Shown piece by piece: positions 9,322 through 18,190 of a DNA stretch of 64,000 nucleotides. The DNA lies in NCBI RefSeq assembly GCF_013364355.1, contig NZ_CP054931.1, forward strand, positions 248,001 to 312,000. The letters are read 5' to 3'. The notes beneath the pieces were generated by a model that ran no database searches, was not told the origin of the DNA, and saw only the letters and a program-made list of their open reading frames with translations. Both the position numbers and the translations under genes were made by a program. This DNA comes from Stenotrophomonas sp. NA06056 (GTDB lineage: Bacteria; Pseudomonadota; Gammaproteobacteria; Xanthomonadales; Xanthomonadaceae). The first letter of the stretch is position 1. Each line of letters opens with the position of its first letter.

Positions 9322-11733
9322 GTGACCACCGAGACCAGCGCCACCATCGAGAAGGAAAGCGAGTTCCTGTTGACGTCGCCGCCGACGTCCAACGCGATGA
9401 GTGTGACCAAGCGCAATGGCACGACCGAACTGGTGGATCTGAACAAGATCGTCCGCGCGGTGCAGCGTTCCTCTGAGGGCCTGCACGCCGTCGATCCGAT
9501 GCGTGTGGCCACCCGTACCATTTCCGGCCTGTACAACGGCGCCACCACCCAGGAGCTGGACGAGCTGTCCATCCGCACCGCGGCGCTGCTGATCGGCGAA
9601 GAACCCGAGTACGGCCGCCTGGCCGCGCGCCTGCTGGCCAACTTCATCGCCAAGGAAGTGTCCAACCAGGAAATCCACGCGTTCTCGCAGTCGGTGGGCC
9701 GTGGCCATGAAGTGGGCCTGATCAACGATCGCCTGCTGAACTTCGTGCAGACCAACGCACGCAAGCTCAACGATGCCATCGACATCTCGCTGGACCTGAA
9801 CTTCGATTACTTCGGCCTGCGTACCCTGTACGACCGCTACCTGCTGCGCCACCCGCACACCCGCAAGGTGATCGAGACCCCGCAGCAGTTCTTCCTGCGC
9901 ATCGCCAGCGCGCTGAGCGAGGACGTGCCGGAAACCCTGGCGCTGTACAAGCGCATGGGCAACCTGGACTACCTGCCGTCCAGCCCGACCCTGTTCAACT
10001 CCGGCACCACCCACGAGCAGCTGTCCTCGTGCTTCCTGCTGGACTCGCCGCAGGATTCGCTGGAATCGATCTACTCCAAGTACGGCGACATCGCCCAGCT
10101 GTCCAAGTTCTCCGGCGGCATCGGCGTCAGCTACACCCGCGTGCGTTCGCGTGGCTCGCTGATCAAGTCGACCAACGGTCACTCCAACGGCATCGTGCCG
10201 TGGCTGAAGACCATGGATTCGTCGGTGGCTGCGGTGAACCAGGGCGGCAAGCGCAAGGGCGCGGCCTGCGTGTACCTGGAAACCTGGCACGCCGATATCG
10301 AGGACTTCCTCGAGCTGCGTGACAACACCGGCGACGAATCGCGCCGTGCGCACAACCTGAACCTGGCCAACTGGATCCCGGACCTGTTCATGAAGCGTGT
10401 CGAGTCGGACCAGGAATGGTCGCTGTTCGATCCGCGCGTGGTGCCCGAATTCACCGACCTGTTCGGCGAAGCCTTCGAGGCCGCCTACCTGCAGGCCGAA
10501 GCACAGGGCAAGGCCAACCGCACCATCTCCGCACGCAAGCTGTACTCGCGGATGATGCGCACCCTTGCCGAGACCGGCAACGGCTGGATGACCTTCAAGG
10601 ACAAGTGCAACCGCGCCAGCAACCAGACCCTGCGCGCCGGCAACGTGATCCACCTGTCCAACCTGTGCACCGAAATCCTGGAAGTCACCTCGGCTGAAGA
10701 GACCGCGGTGTGCAACCTGGGTTCGATCAACCTGGGCAACCACTTCGACGGCAACGGCGAGTTCGATTTCGACAAGCTGGCCGACACCGTGCGCCTGGCC
10801 GTGCGCCAGCTGGACCGCGTGATCGACCTGAACTTCTACCCGATCGAATCGGCACGCCGCGGCAACCTGCGCTGGCGCCCGGTCGGCCTGGGCTGCATGG
10901 GCCTGCAGGACGTCTTCTTCCGCAAGCGCCTGCCGTTCGATAGCGCCGAAGCCCGCGCGCTGTCGAAGAAGATTGCCGAGACCATCTACTTCCACGCGCT
11001 GGAAACCTCGGTGGAACTGGCCCAGGAACGCGGCAAGCACCCGTCCTTCGCCGACACCCGTGCGGCAAGCGGTGAGCTGCAGTTCGATGCCTGGAACGTG
11101 GTGCCGGAAGATGCCGCGCGCTGGGATGCCCTGCGTGAGCGCATCAAGGAACACGGCCTGCGCAACTCGCTGATGATCGCGATTGCCCCGACCGCCACCA
11201 TCGCCTCCATCGCCGGCTGCTACGAGTGCGTGGAACCGCAGGTGTCCAACCTGTTCAAGCGCGAGACCCTGTCCGGTGACTTCCTGCAGGTCAACCGCTA
11301 CCTGGTGAACGAGCTGAAGAAGCTGGGCCACTGGACCCCGGAAATGCGCGATGCGATCAAGCTGGCCGACGGCTCGATCCAGGCCCTCACCCAGATTCCG
11401 GAAACGCTGCGCCACGTCTACCGCACCGCATGGGAACTGCCGATGCGTTCGCTGATCGACATGGCCGCCGACCGTGGTGCCTTCATCGACCAGTCCGCCT
11501 CGCTCAACCTGTTCATGGAAAGCCCGAGCATCGGCGCGATGTCGTCCATGTATATGTACGCCTGGAAGCAGGGCATCAAGACCACCTACTACCTGCGTTC
11601 GCGTCCGGCCACCAAGATCGCCAAGACCACCGTCAGCCACACCGCCACCGCAGCGCCGGAAAAGGTGTTCAGCCCGGAAGAGGCCATCGCCTGCTCGCTG
11701 GAGAACCCGGAAGCCTGCGAGGCCTGCCAGTAA
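9322..11733 (+). CDS. nrdA: Ribonucleoside-diphosphate reductase, class Ia, alpha subunit
   Basis: The 803-residue catalytic subunit reduces ribonucleoside diphosphates to deoxyribonucleotides. An ATP-cone (about residues 25-115, starting SVTKRNGTTELVDLNKIVRA) provides overall activity control by ATP/dATP. Active-site residues are visible: Cys237 (SSCFLL) and Cys464 (AVCNLGS) as the redox pair, and the Asn447-x-Cys449-x-Glu451 triad (SNLCTEI) carrying the thiyl radical. Cys799 and Cys802 form the C-terminal thioredoxin-accepting pair. GTG at 9322 is chosen for its AGAGGA ribosome-binding site 8 nt upstream; earlier starts lack one. nrdB follows after 115 bp containing two palindromes. Confidence 0.96.
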   Translation: MTTETSATIEKESEFLLTSPPTSNAMSVTKRNGTTELVDLNKIVRAVQRSSEGLHAVDPMRVATRTISGLYNGATTQELDELSIRTAALLIGEEPEYGRLAARLLANFIAKEVSNQEIHAFSQSVGRGHEVGLINDRLLNFVQTNARKLNDAIDISLDLNFDYFGLRTLYDRYLLRHPHTRKVIETPQQFFLRIASALSEDVPETLALYKRMGNLDYLPSSPTLFNSGTTHEQLSSCFLLDSPQDSLESIYSKYGDIAQLSKFSGGIGVSYTRVRSRGSLIKSTNGHSNGIVPWLKTMDSSVAAVNQGGKRKGAACVYLETWHADIEDFLELRDNTGDESRRAHNLNLANWIPDLFMKRVESDQEWSLFDPRVVPEFTDLFGEAFEAAYLQAEAQGKANRTISARKLYSRMMRTLAETGNGWMTFKDKCNRASNQTLRAGNVIHLSNLCTEILEVTSAEETAVCNLGSINLGNHFDGNGEFDFDKLADTVRLAVRQLDRVIDLNFYPIESARRGNLRWRPVGLGCMGLQDVFFRKRLPFDSAEARALSKKIAETIYFHALETSVELAQERGKHPSFADTRAASGELQFDAWNVVPEDAARWDALRERIKEHGLRNSLMIAIAPTATIASIAGCYECVEPQVSNLFKRETLSGDFLQVNRYLVNELKKLGHWTPEMRDAIKLADGSIQALTQIPETLRHVYRTAWELPMRSLIDMAADRGAFIDQSASLNLFMESPSIGAMSSMYMYAWKQGIKTTYYLRSRPATKIAKTTVSHTATAAPEKVFSPEEAIACSLENPEACEACQ

Positions 11734-11748
11734 CACACCGCGCGGTGG

Positions 11749-11819
11749 GTGCCGACCGTTGGTCGGCACTGCTGCTCGACTGCAGAGAACACCAAGGTAG
11801 CGCCGGGCCAAGCCCGGCG
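11749..11819. repeat. Two palindromes of different families between nrdA and nrdB
   Basis: A family-E hairpin (arms GTGCCGACC/GGTCGGCAC, 11749-11769) and a family-A copy (GTAG tag, 11797-11819) fill the intercistronic gap. In mRNA both would fold as stable stems between the two cistrons. Confidence 0.8.
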
Positions 11820-11848
11820 TTTTGACCCGAGAAGACAAGGAAACACCC

Positions 11849-12868
11849 ATGGCCGACAAGCCCAAGCAGATGCTGCTCGATCCCGGTTTTGAACTGACCC
11901 TGCGCCCGATGCGCTACCCGCAGTTCTATGACATGTACCGGAACGCGATCAAGAACACCTGGACGGTGGAAGAGATCAACTTCCAGATCGACATCAGCGA
12001 CCTGCACAGCAAGATGTCGCCGGGCGAGCGTCACCTGATCCACCGCCTGGTCGCGTTCTTCGCCACCGGCGATTCGATCGTGTCCAACAACCTGGTGCTG
12101 AACCTGTACCAGCACCTGAACGCGCCCGAAGCACGCATGTACCTGTCGCGCCAGCTGTATGAAGAAGCGCTGCACGTGCAGTTCTACCTGACGCTGCTGG
12201 ACAACTACCTGCCGGATCCGGACGAGCGCGTCAAAGCCTTCGCCGCGGTGGAGAACATCGACTCGATCAAGAAGAAGGCCGATTTCTGCTTCAAGTGGAT
12301 CGACTCGATCCAGGACCTGAAGCGTATCGAGACCCGCGAAGAGCGCCGCCAGTTCCTGCTCAACCAGATCTGCTTCGCTGCGTGCATCGAAGGCCTGTTC
12401 TTCTTCGCCGCCTTCGCCTACGTGTACTACTTCCGTTCGCGCGGTCTGCTGAACGGTCTGGCCTCGGGCACCAACTGGGTGTTCCGCGATGAAAGCGCGC
12501 ACATGGAATTCGCCTTCGAGTGCGTGGACGTGATCCGCGAGGAAGAGCCGGACCTGTTCGACGACAAGATGAAGCAGGATGTCTACGACATGCTGGCCGA
12601 AGCCATCGAGTGTGAAGTGCAGTTCGCCGAAGACGTGCTGTCCGGTGGCGTGGCAGGCATTTCCACCCGTGACATGCGCCAGTACCTGCAGCACTGCGCC
12701 GACAACCATTTCCATCGCCTGGGCATGGAGCGCAAGTACAACGTGCGCAACCCGCTGAGCTTCATGGAACTGCAGGACGTGCAGGAGCTGACCAACTTCT
12801 TCGAACGCCGCGCCTCGGCCTACCAGGTGGGCGTGAAGGGCGAAGTCGCCTTCGACATGAACTTCTGA
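11849..12868 (+). CDS. nrdB: Ribonucleoside-diphosphate reductase, class Ia, beta subunit
   Basis: The 339-residue radical-generating subunit. The di-iron ligands can be assigned by pattern: Asp75, Glu106 and His109 (EEALH), Glu181, Glu215 and His218 (ESAH). Tyr113, four residues after His109, is present, so the enzyme uses a tyrosyl radical and is not the Phe-type class Ic. The start is an ATG at 11849 with AAGGA 8 nt upstream; an upstream in-frame TTG would add nine residues. The operon ends at a strong terminator about 26 bp after the stop. Confidence 0.95.
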   Translation: MADKPKQMLLDPGFELTLRPMRYPQFYDMYRNAIKNTWTVEEINFQIDISDLHSKMSPGERHLIHRLVAFFATGDSIVSNNLVLNLYQHLNAPEARMYLSRQLYEEALHVQFYLTLLDNYLPDPDERVKAFAAVENIDSIKKKADFCFKWIDSIQDLKRIETREERRQFLLNQICFAACIEGLFFFAAFAYVYYFRSRGLLNGLASGTNWVFRDESAHMEFAFECVDVIREEEPDLFDDKMKQDVYDMLAEAIECEVQFAEDVLSGGVAGISTRDMRQYLQHCADNHFHRLGMERKYNVRNPLSFMELQDVQELTNFFERRASAYQVGVKGEVAFDMNF

Positions 12869-12893
12869 TCGAAGTCGTCAGCTCTGTCGCAAC

Positions 12894-12922
12894 AAAAAAC
12901 CCCGGCCAACGCCGGGGTTTTT
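12894..12922 (+). terminator. Rho-independent terminator of nrdAB
   Basis: Stem CCCCGGC / GCCGGGG with a CAAC loop, flanked by an A-tract on the left and TTTTT on the right, so it can work in both directions. Confidence 0.92.
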
Positions 12923-12932
12923 CGTTCTTGCG

Positions 12933-13018
12933 GTAGCGCCGGACCATGCTCGGCGAGCGCGCAGCGCGGAAGGTATTCATGGTGCCGCGGGCACTCCGCC
13001 GGGCATGGCCCGGCGCTA
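12933..13018. repeat. GTAG palindrome pair, family A
   Basis: Forward copy at 12933-12955 and inverted copy at 12997-13018. The CTA of the inverted copy (13016-13018) is the stop codon TAG of the minus-strand lysE-type gene. Confidence 0.8.
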
Positions 13019-13651
13019 TCGCCGTCCATCCATCGCCATGCGCACGGCCAACCCGGCCAGCACCGTGCCCATGAACCACCGCTGCACCGCCTGCCAGGTG
13101 GGACGGGCCGCCAGGAAGCCGGCGATGCTGCCGGCCATCAGCGCGATCATGCCGTTCACGCTCACACTCACCGCGATCTGGGTGAAGCCCAGCACCAGTG
13201 ACTGCATCAATACGCTGCCTTCGCTGTCCGGGTGCAGGAACTGCGGCAGCAGGGACAGATACATCACCGCGACCTTGGGGTTCAGCACATTGGTCAGGAA
13301 ACCCATCGCGAACAGCTTGCGCGGGCCGTCCACCGGCAGGTCACGCACCGCGAACGGCGAGCGGCCGCCCGGCTTCACCGCCTGCCAGGCCAGGTACAGC
13401 AGGTACAGCGCACCGCCGATGCGCAGCGCGTCGTAGGCGAACGGCACCGTCATCAACAGCGCGGTGATGCCCAGCGCCGCGCACAGCATGTAGAACACAA
13501 AGCCCAGCGCCACCCCACCCAGCGAGATCAGCCCGGCCACGCGGCCCTGGCAGATCGAGCGCGAGATCACGTAGATCATGTTCGGCCCGGGTGTCAGCAC
13601 CATGGCCAGCGAGACGAGGGCGAAGGCCAGCAGGTCGGACGTGGCGGGCAT
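13016..13651 (-). CDS. LysE/RhtB-family amino acid exporter
   Basis: A 211-residue inner-membrane protein with about six hydrophobic segments. The family signature near the N terminus is clear: SLAMVLTPGPNMIYVISRS, followed by a GVALGFVFYML helix and the conserved FLTNVLNPKVAVMY segment. Family members export lysine, threonine, homoserine or leucine; the substrate here is not deducible. The ATG at 13651 is selected since the open frame extends upstream into non-homologous sequence. The last codons and stop (CGA TAG CGC) run into a palindrome. It is divergent from the thioesterase gene. Confidence 0.9.
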   Translation of the reverse strand: MPATSDLLAFALVSLAMVLTPGPNMIYVISRSICQGRVAGLISLGGVALGFVFYMLCAALGITALLMTVPFAYDALRIGGALYLLYLAWQAVKPGGRSPFAVRDLPVDGPRKLFAMGFLTNVLNPKVAVMYLSLLPQFLHPDSEGSVLMQSLVLGFTQIAVSVSVNGMIALMAGSIAGFLAARPTWQAVQRWFMGTVLAGLAVRMAMDGRR

Positions 13652-13743
13652 GGTGGGTTCACGCAGTGGGGGTGCCGAAGTGTAGCGCCGCCTGCACACC
13701 ACCTGCCTTAAAATCCGTCCTACCCCACACCCGAACCGCCCCC

Positions 13744-14154
13744 ATGACCCCCATCCCCGAGACCGTGCCGCCGACCGAAGTGCGCATGGCCGAAATCGTC
13801 TTCCCCAACCACACCAACCACATGGGCACCCTGTTCGGTGGCCAGGCGCTGGCATGGATGGACAAGGCCGCCTTCCTCGCCGCCGCCCGCTACTCGCGCC
13901 GCACCGTGGTGACCGCACGTAGCGACCAGGTTGATTTCAAGCTGCCGATCCGCATCGGCCAGATGGTCGAGACCATCGGCCGCATCGTCGAAGTCGGCCG
14001 CAGCTCGATGAAGGTCGAGGTGGAGCTGATCGCCGAGGATCTGCACAGTGGCGAACGCAAGCTGTGCACCCGCGGCCACTTCGTGATGATCGCCTTGGGC
14101 GACGATGGCCACCCGGTGACCGTGCCGCAGCTTCCCGGCGCGCCGGTGGCCTGA
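13744..14154 (+). CDS. Acyl-CoA thioesterase, hotdog fold (YciA type)
   Basis: A 136-residue single-hotdog thioesterase. The motif NHMGTLFGGQALAWMDKAAF carries the conserved Asn/His and the FGG-x-x-x-x-x-x-D active-site helix of YciA-like enzymes, and TVVTARSDQVDFKLPIRIGQ follows. It hydrolyses acyl-CoAs to free acid and CoA in the cytosol; chain-length preference is unknown. The ATG at 13744 is used because the upstream open frame carries no homology. The sirtuin gene follows after 43 bp and may be cotranscribed. Confidence 0.88.
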   Translation: MTPIPETVPPTEVRMAEIVFPNHTNHMGTLFGGQALAWMDKAAFLAAARYSRRTVVTARSDQVDFKLPIRIGQMVETIGRIVEVGRSSMKVEVELIAEDLHSGERKLCTRGHFVMIALGDDGHPVTVPQLPGAPVA

Positions 14155-14197
14155 GCCCGTGCTTGCGGGGGCGCCCACGCGCCCCCATCTGGCTGCA

Positions 14198-15004
14198 ATG
14201 ACCCTGCCGCTCACCGACTTCATCGACCGCGCCCAACGCCTGTTCGTGCTGACCGGCGCCGGCTGCAGCACCGCCTCGGGCATTCCCGATTACCGCGATG
14301 CCGATGGCCAATGGAAGCGCACGCCGCCGGTGACGTACCAGGCCTTCATGGGCGAGGCGGCCACCCGCCAGCGTTACTGGGCGCGCAGCCTGCTGGGCTG
14401 GCCGCGCTTCGGCCAGGCTCGACCCAACGGCACACACCAGGCGCTGGCCGCACTGGAGGACAGCGGCAAGCTGCAGGTGCTGCTGACCCAGAACGTGGAT
14501 GGCCTGCACCAGCGTGCCGGCAGCCAGAACGTGATCGACCTGCACGGCCGCCTGGATCTGGTGCGCTGCATGGGATGCGAGCGCCGCAGCGAGCGAGAGG
14601 CGTTCCAGCAGCGGCTGCTTGATGCGAACCCGGGCTGGGACTCACTCGAGGCCGGTATCGCGCCCGACGGCGACGCCGACCTGGAAACCGACTTCTCTGC
14701 GTTCGCGGTGCCTGATTGCCCGCACTGCGGCGGGCTGCTGAAGCCAGACGTAGTGTTCTTCGGCGAAAACGTGCCGCGTGAGCGCGTGGCTGCCGTACAC
14801 GACCACCTGCAGCAGGCTGATGCGGTGCTGGTGGTGGGCTCTTCGCTGATGGTCTATTCCGGCTTCCGCTTCGTGCAGGCCGCGGCCAAGGCTGGCTTGC
14901 CGGTGGCCGCGCTGAACCGTGGCCGCACCCGTGCCGACGACCTGCTGCAGTTCAAGGACGAGCGCGATTGCGCCGAGGCGCTGGCCGGCTGGACCACGCG
15001 CTGA
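14198..15004 (+). CDS. NAD-dependent protein deacylase, sirtuin family
   Basis: A 268-residue SIR2 protein. The NAD-binding Rossmann part has GAGCSTASGIPDYRD (from residue 20) and TQNVDGLHQRAG, followed by the catalytic His in LHGRL. A four-Cys zinc site is formed by RCMGC and CPHCGG, and VVFFGENVP plus VGSSLMVYSGF complete the core. It removes acyl groups from lysines, producing nicotinamide and O-acyl-ADP-ribose. A GTG at 14159 is an alternative start. The TGA stop touches a family-D palindrome. pncA, which recycles nicotinamide, lies about 3 kb away but on the other strand. Confidence 0.9.
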   Translation: MTLPLTDFIDRAQRLFVLTGAGCSTASGIPDYRDADGQWKRTPPVTYQAFMGEAATRQRYWARSLLGWPRFGQARPNGTHQALAALEDSGKLQVLLTQNVDGLHQRAGSQNVIDLHGRLDLVRCMGCERRSEREAFQQRLLDANPGWDSLEAGIAPDGDADLETDFSAFAVPDCPHCGGLLKPDVVFFGENVPRERVAAVHDHLQQADAVLVVGSSLMVYSGFRFVQAAAKAGLPVAALNRGRTRADDLLQFKDERDCAEALAGWTTR

Positions 15005-15070
15005 GCCGAGCATGGGCTCGGCTCCACAGGGGACGCCGACGTTTTGTAGAACCGAGCCTGCGCTCGGCTG
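15004..15070. repeat. GTAG palindrome pair, family D (arms AGCCGAGC/GCTCGGCT)
   Basis: Inverted copy at about 15004-15027 (CCAC tag) and forward copy at 15046-15070 (GTAG tag), between the sirtuin and flavin oxidoreductase genes. Confidence 0.75.
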
Positions 15071-15163
15071 CCCTTGCCCACGAAACAGCGATCCACCCAC
15101 ACGGTTGATCTATCGGCCGTACAGCGGTGCAATACGCACCCCCTTTGGTACACCCCCACTGCC

Positions 15164-16267
15164 GTGAGCCAGCTGTTTTCGCCGATCTCCTTCGGCCCCC
15201 TGACCCTGTCCAACCGCATCGTCGTCGCACCGATGTGCCAGTACTCCGCAGAAGACGGCCGCGCCAGCGACTGGCACGCCATGCATCTGGGCAACCTGGC
15301 GCAGTCCGGCGCGGGCCTGTTGATCCTGGAGGCCACCGCAGTCGAAGCGCGTGGCCGCATCAGCTGGGCCGATCTGGGCCTGTGGGACGACGGCACCGAA
15401 GCGGCGCTGGCGCAGGTGCTGGCCAGCATCCGCCGCTGGTCGCCGATGCCGCTGGGCGTGCAGCTGGGCCATGCCGGACGCAAGGCCTCGGTCAATCGTC
15501 CGTGGGACGGTGGCGGCCAGCTGCCGGCCGACGACGCACGTGGCTGGGCCACGGTCGCGCCATCGCCGGTGCCGTTCCATGCCGCCGATCCGGCGCCGCA
15601 GGAACTGGACGAGGCCGGCATCGCCGAAGTCGTTGCTGCCTTCGCCGCCAGCGCGGTGCGCGCCGAGCGCCTGGGCTTCGAGCTGATCGAGATTCACGCC
15701 GCGCATGGCTACCTGCTGCACCAGTTCCTGTCGCCGCTGAGCAACCGCCGCACCGATGGTTACGGCGGCTCGCTGCCGAACCGCCTGCGGATGCTGGTGG
15801 AAGTGTTCGACGCGGTGCGTGCTGCGGTGTCGGACAAGATCGCCGTGGGCGTGCGCATCTCCGCCAGCGACTGGGTCGAGGGTGGCTGGGACATCGTGCA
15901 GAGCGAGGCGTTGGCGCAGGTGCTGGACGCGCGTGGCTGCAATTTCCTGCACGTGTCCAGTGGTGGCCTGCACGAGCGCCAGAAGATCAGCGTCGGCCCG
16001 GGCTATCAGGTGCCGTTCGCGGCGGCGATCAAGGCCAAGAAGGTGCGCATGCCGGTGATCGCGGTGGGCATGATCACCGAGCCGGAGCAGGCCGAATCGA
16101 TCCTGCGCCACAACCAGGCCGATGCCATCGCGCTGGCCCGCGGCATCCTGTACGACCCACGCTGGCCGTGGCATGCCGCTGCGGCGCTGGGTGACAGCGT
16201 GGTGCCGGCACCGCAGTACCTGCGCTGCGAGCCGCGCGACGCACGTGGCGTGTTCAGTCCGCGCTGA
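15164..16267 (+). CDS. Old yellow enzyme family NADPH:flavin oxidoreductase (YqjM/XenA-like)
   Basis: A 367-residue FMN-dependent TIM-barrel ene-reductase. The N terminus LFSPISFGPLTLSNRIVVAP and MCQYSAEDG is the YqjM/XenA-class signature with its active-site Cys. IEIHAAHGYLLHQFLSP contains the substrate-binding HAAH pair, and NRRTDGYGGS plus ARGILYDPRWPWHAA follow. It reduces activated C=C bonds of enones, nitro compounds or quinones. GTG at 15164 begins the conserved domain; upstream codons are not conserved. A weak promoter (TTGATC 15105-15110, TGCAAT 15128-15133) precedes it. The LysR gene is convergent, with three bases between the stops. Confidence 0.92.
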   Translation: MSQLFSPISFGPLTLSNRIVVAPMCQYSAEDGRASDWHAMHLGNLAQSGAGLLILEATAVEARGRISWADLGLWDDGTEAALAQVLASIRRWSPMPLGVQLGHAGRKASVNRPWDGGGQLPADDARGWATVAPSPVPFHAADPAPQELDEAGIAEVVAAFAASAVRAERLGFELIEIHAAHGYLLHQFLSPLSNRRTDGYGGSLPNRLRMLVEVFDAVRAAVSDKIAVGVRISASDWVEGGWDIVQSEALAQVLDARGCNFLHVSSGGLHERQKISVGPGYQVPFAAAIKAKKVRMPVIAVGMITEPEQAESILRHNQADAIALARGILYDPRWPWHAAAALGDSVVPAPQYLRCEPRDARGVFSPR

Positions 16268-16270
16268 GCA

Positions 16271-17182
16271 CTACACCTGCCAGGCCGGCGGCAGGCCGGC
16301 CTGCAGGTGCTCGAACAGCGCGCGGATCTTGGCGGTGAAATCGCGGCGGTCGCTGACGCAGAAAAACACGTCCATCGGTTCCGGCTGCCAGTCGGTAGCG
16401 GGCCCGAACACCGCCTGCAGGCGCCCATCGCGCAGGTACGGCTCGGCCACGAACGCCGCCAGCCGGGTGATTCCGGCACCGGCGGCGGCCAGTTCGGCCA
16501 GCGCATCGATGTCATCGCAGACCATGCTCGGCGGCAGTGCCGCGTCCACGCGTTGACCGTCTTTCAACAGGCCCCAGCGCAGTGGCCGGCCGTCGGTGGG
16601 GAAGCGGTGCAGCAGGCCGCGGTGGGCAACCAGCTGCGCCGGTTGCAGCGGTGTGCCGTGTGCCTTCAGGTAGGCCGGCGACGCGCAGAACACGAACGGG
16701 ATGCGTGCCAGTGGCCGCGCCACCAACCCATCTTCCAGCTGCGCACCGATGCGGATGCTGGCATCCACCGCCTCCGCGCCGTGCTGCACGGCGCGGTCGG
16801 TCAGGCGCAGTTCCAGCTGCAGCTGCGGGTAGCGCTGCTGCAGTGAGGGCAGCAACGGTGCAAGCACGTGCCGGCCGAAGGCGCTGCTGCTGGCGATGCG
16901 CAGCGGCCCGGCCGGTTCGATGTCACCAGAGGTGACCATCGCCTGCGCGCGTGCCAGGTCGGCTTCGAGATGCCGCACCTGCGCCAGGTACACCGTGCCG
17001 GCCTCGCTCAGCGCCAGTTGGCGCGTGCTGCGGTTCAGCAGACGCACGCCCAGGTGGGCTTCCAGGCGGTTGATGTTCTGGCCCACGGCGGTGGCGCTGA
17101 TGCCAAGGGTACGTGCCGCAGCGGCAATGCTGCCGGTCTCTGCGGTGCGGGTGAAACTGCGGATGAGCTGCAACAGGTTCAT
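16271..17182 (-). CDS. LysR-family transcriptional regulator
   Basis: A 303-residue LysR regulator. The winged helix-turn-helix occupies residues 1-60 (NLLQLIRSFTRTAETGSIAAAARTL, then GISATAVGQNINRLEAHLG), followed by the effector domain starting near GPLRIASSSAFGRHVL. The HTH of this subgroup resembles the CrgA/DsdC-like clade that often controls oxidoreductases or permeases. It is tail-to-tail with the old yellow enzyme and head-to-head with purU (113 bp between starts), so either neighbour may be a target; neither is shown. The ATG at 17182 is selected for the family's N-terminal M-x-L-L-Q-L. Confidence 0.9.
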   Translation of the reverse strand: MNLLQLIRSFTRTAETGSIAAAARTLGISATAVGQNINRLEAHLGVRLLNRSTRQLALSEAGTVYLAQVRHLEADLARAQAMVTSGDIEPAGPLRIASSSAFGRHVLAPLLPSLQQRYPQLQLELRLTDRAVQHGAEAVDASIRIGAQLEDGLVARPLARIPFVFCASPAYLKAHGTPLQPAQLVAHRGLLHRFPTDGRPLRWGLLKDGQRVDAALPPSMVCDDIDALAELAAAGAGITRLAAFVAEPYLRDGRLQAVFGPATDWQPEPMDVFFCVSDRRDFTAKIRALFEHLQAGLPPAWQV

Positions 17183-17295
17183 GACCGACCAGCTTGCCAT
17201 GCGGAATGCCAAGTATCGCTTGGGTCTGTACCAAGCCGTCGGTTGCATCGGTGACCATCCTCCACCGCGCCACGGTGCTGCCCTACACTCAGGTG

Positions 17296-18147
17296 ATGCG
17301 CCCCGATTCCATCCTCACCCTCTCCTGTCCCGACCGCACCGGCATCGTCTACCGCGTCTCGGGCCTGTTGTTCGACCATGGCTGCAACATCCTCGACGCC
17401 CAGCAGTTCGGTGACGAGGAGAGCGGTCGCTTCTTCCTGCGCGTGCATTTCGACCGTGATGCGGGCCTGCCGCTGGACACCGTGCACATCGCGATGGCCG
17501 CACTGGCAGCGGACTTCGGCATGGACTGGCAGCTGCATGACGGACGTCGCCGGCCGCGCCTGCTGGTACTGGTCAGCAAGCAGGGCCATTGCCTGAACGA
17601 CCTGCTGTTCCGTGCCCACAGCGGCCAGCTGAAGGTGGACATCGCGGCGGTGGCATCCAACCATTCGGACTTTGCAGCCTTGGCGGCGTCCTACCAGGTG
17701 CCGTTCCATCACCTGCCGGTGAATGCAGAGACGCGTTCAGCGCAGGAGCAGCAGATCATCGACCTGGTCGAACGCGAGCGCATCGACCTGGTGGTGCTGG
17801 CACGCTACATGCAGATTCTTTCGCCCACGCTGTGCCGTGCGCTGGCGGGCAGGGCGATCAACATCCACCACAGCTTCCTGCCCAGCTTCAAGGGCGCGCA
17901 ACCGTACCACCAGGCGCACGCGCGCGGGGTCAAGATCATCGGCGCCACCGCGCACTACGTCACCGAAGACCTGGACGAAGGCCCGATCATCGAACAGGAC
18001 GTGGCCCGCGTGGACCACGCGATGACCCCGCGCGAACTGGTGCGGCTGGGCAGCGACACCGAATCGCAGGTGCTGGCGCGTGCCGTGCGCCGGCACGTGG
18101 AGCACCGCATCCTGCTCAACGGGCATCGCACGGTGGTGTTCCGGTAA
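17296..18147 (+). CDS. purU: Formyltetrahydrofolate deformylase
   Basis: A 283-residue enzyme that hydrolyses 10-formyl-tetrahydrofolate to formate and tetrahydrofolate, balancing one-carbon pools. An N-terminal ACT domain (LTLSCPDRTGIVYRVSGLLF) is followed by a formyltransferase-fold catalytic domain with INIHHSFLPSFKGAQPYHQA and GATAHYVTEDLDEGPIIEQD, which hold the Asn/His/Asp catalytic set. The length is normal. ATG at 17296 starts the ACT domain. A degenerate family-A palindrome lies just after the stop. Confidence 0.95.
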   Translation: MRPDSILTLSCPDRTGIVYRVSGLLFDHGCNILDAQQFGDEESGRFFLRVHFDRDAGLPLDTVHIAMAALAADFGMDWQLHDGRRRPRLLVLVSKQGHCLNDLLFRAHSGQLKVDIAAVASNHSDFAALAASYQVPFHHLPVNAETRSAQEQQIIDLVERERIDLVVLARYMQILSPTLCRALAGRAINIHHSFLPSFKGAQPYHQAHARGVKIIGATAHYVTEDLDEGPIIEQDVARVDHAMTPRELVRLGSDTESQVLARAVRRHVEHRILLNGHRTVVFR

Positions 18148-18166
18148 TCGTCCATCCCGCGTCCGA

Positions 18167-18183
18167 CGGGCCATGCCCGGCGG
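18167..18183. repeat. Degenerate family-A palindrome
   Basis: CGGGCCATGCCCGG core without a recognisable GTAG tag, between purU and the convergent pncA. Probably a decayed copy. Confidence 0.5.
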
Positions 18184-18190
18184 CCACGCG

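Noticed and set aside
9129..9325. Short open frame ending in a TGA overlapping the nrdA start
   Set aside because: Codon use (AGG, TCT, CAA) is atypical, no ribosome-binding site, no resemblance to a protein; overlap may be chance.
9256..11865. 869-codon open frame antisense to nrdA
   Set aside because: It is the mirror of strongly conserved nrdA codons; its translation has no signal, domain or plausible start signals.
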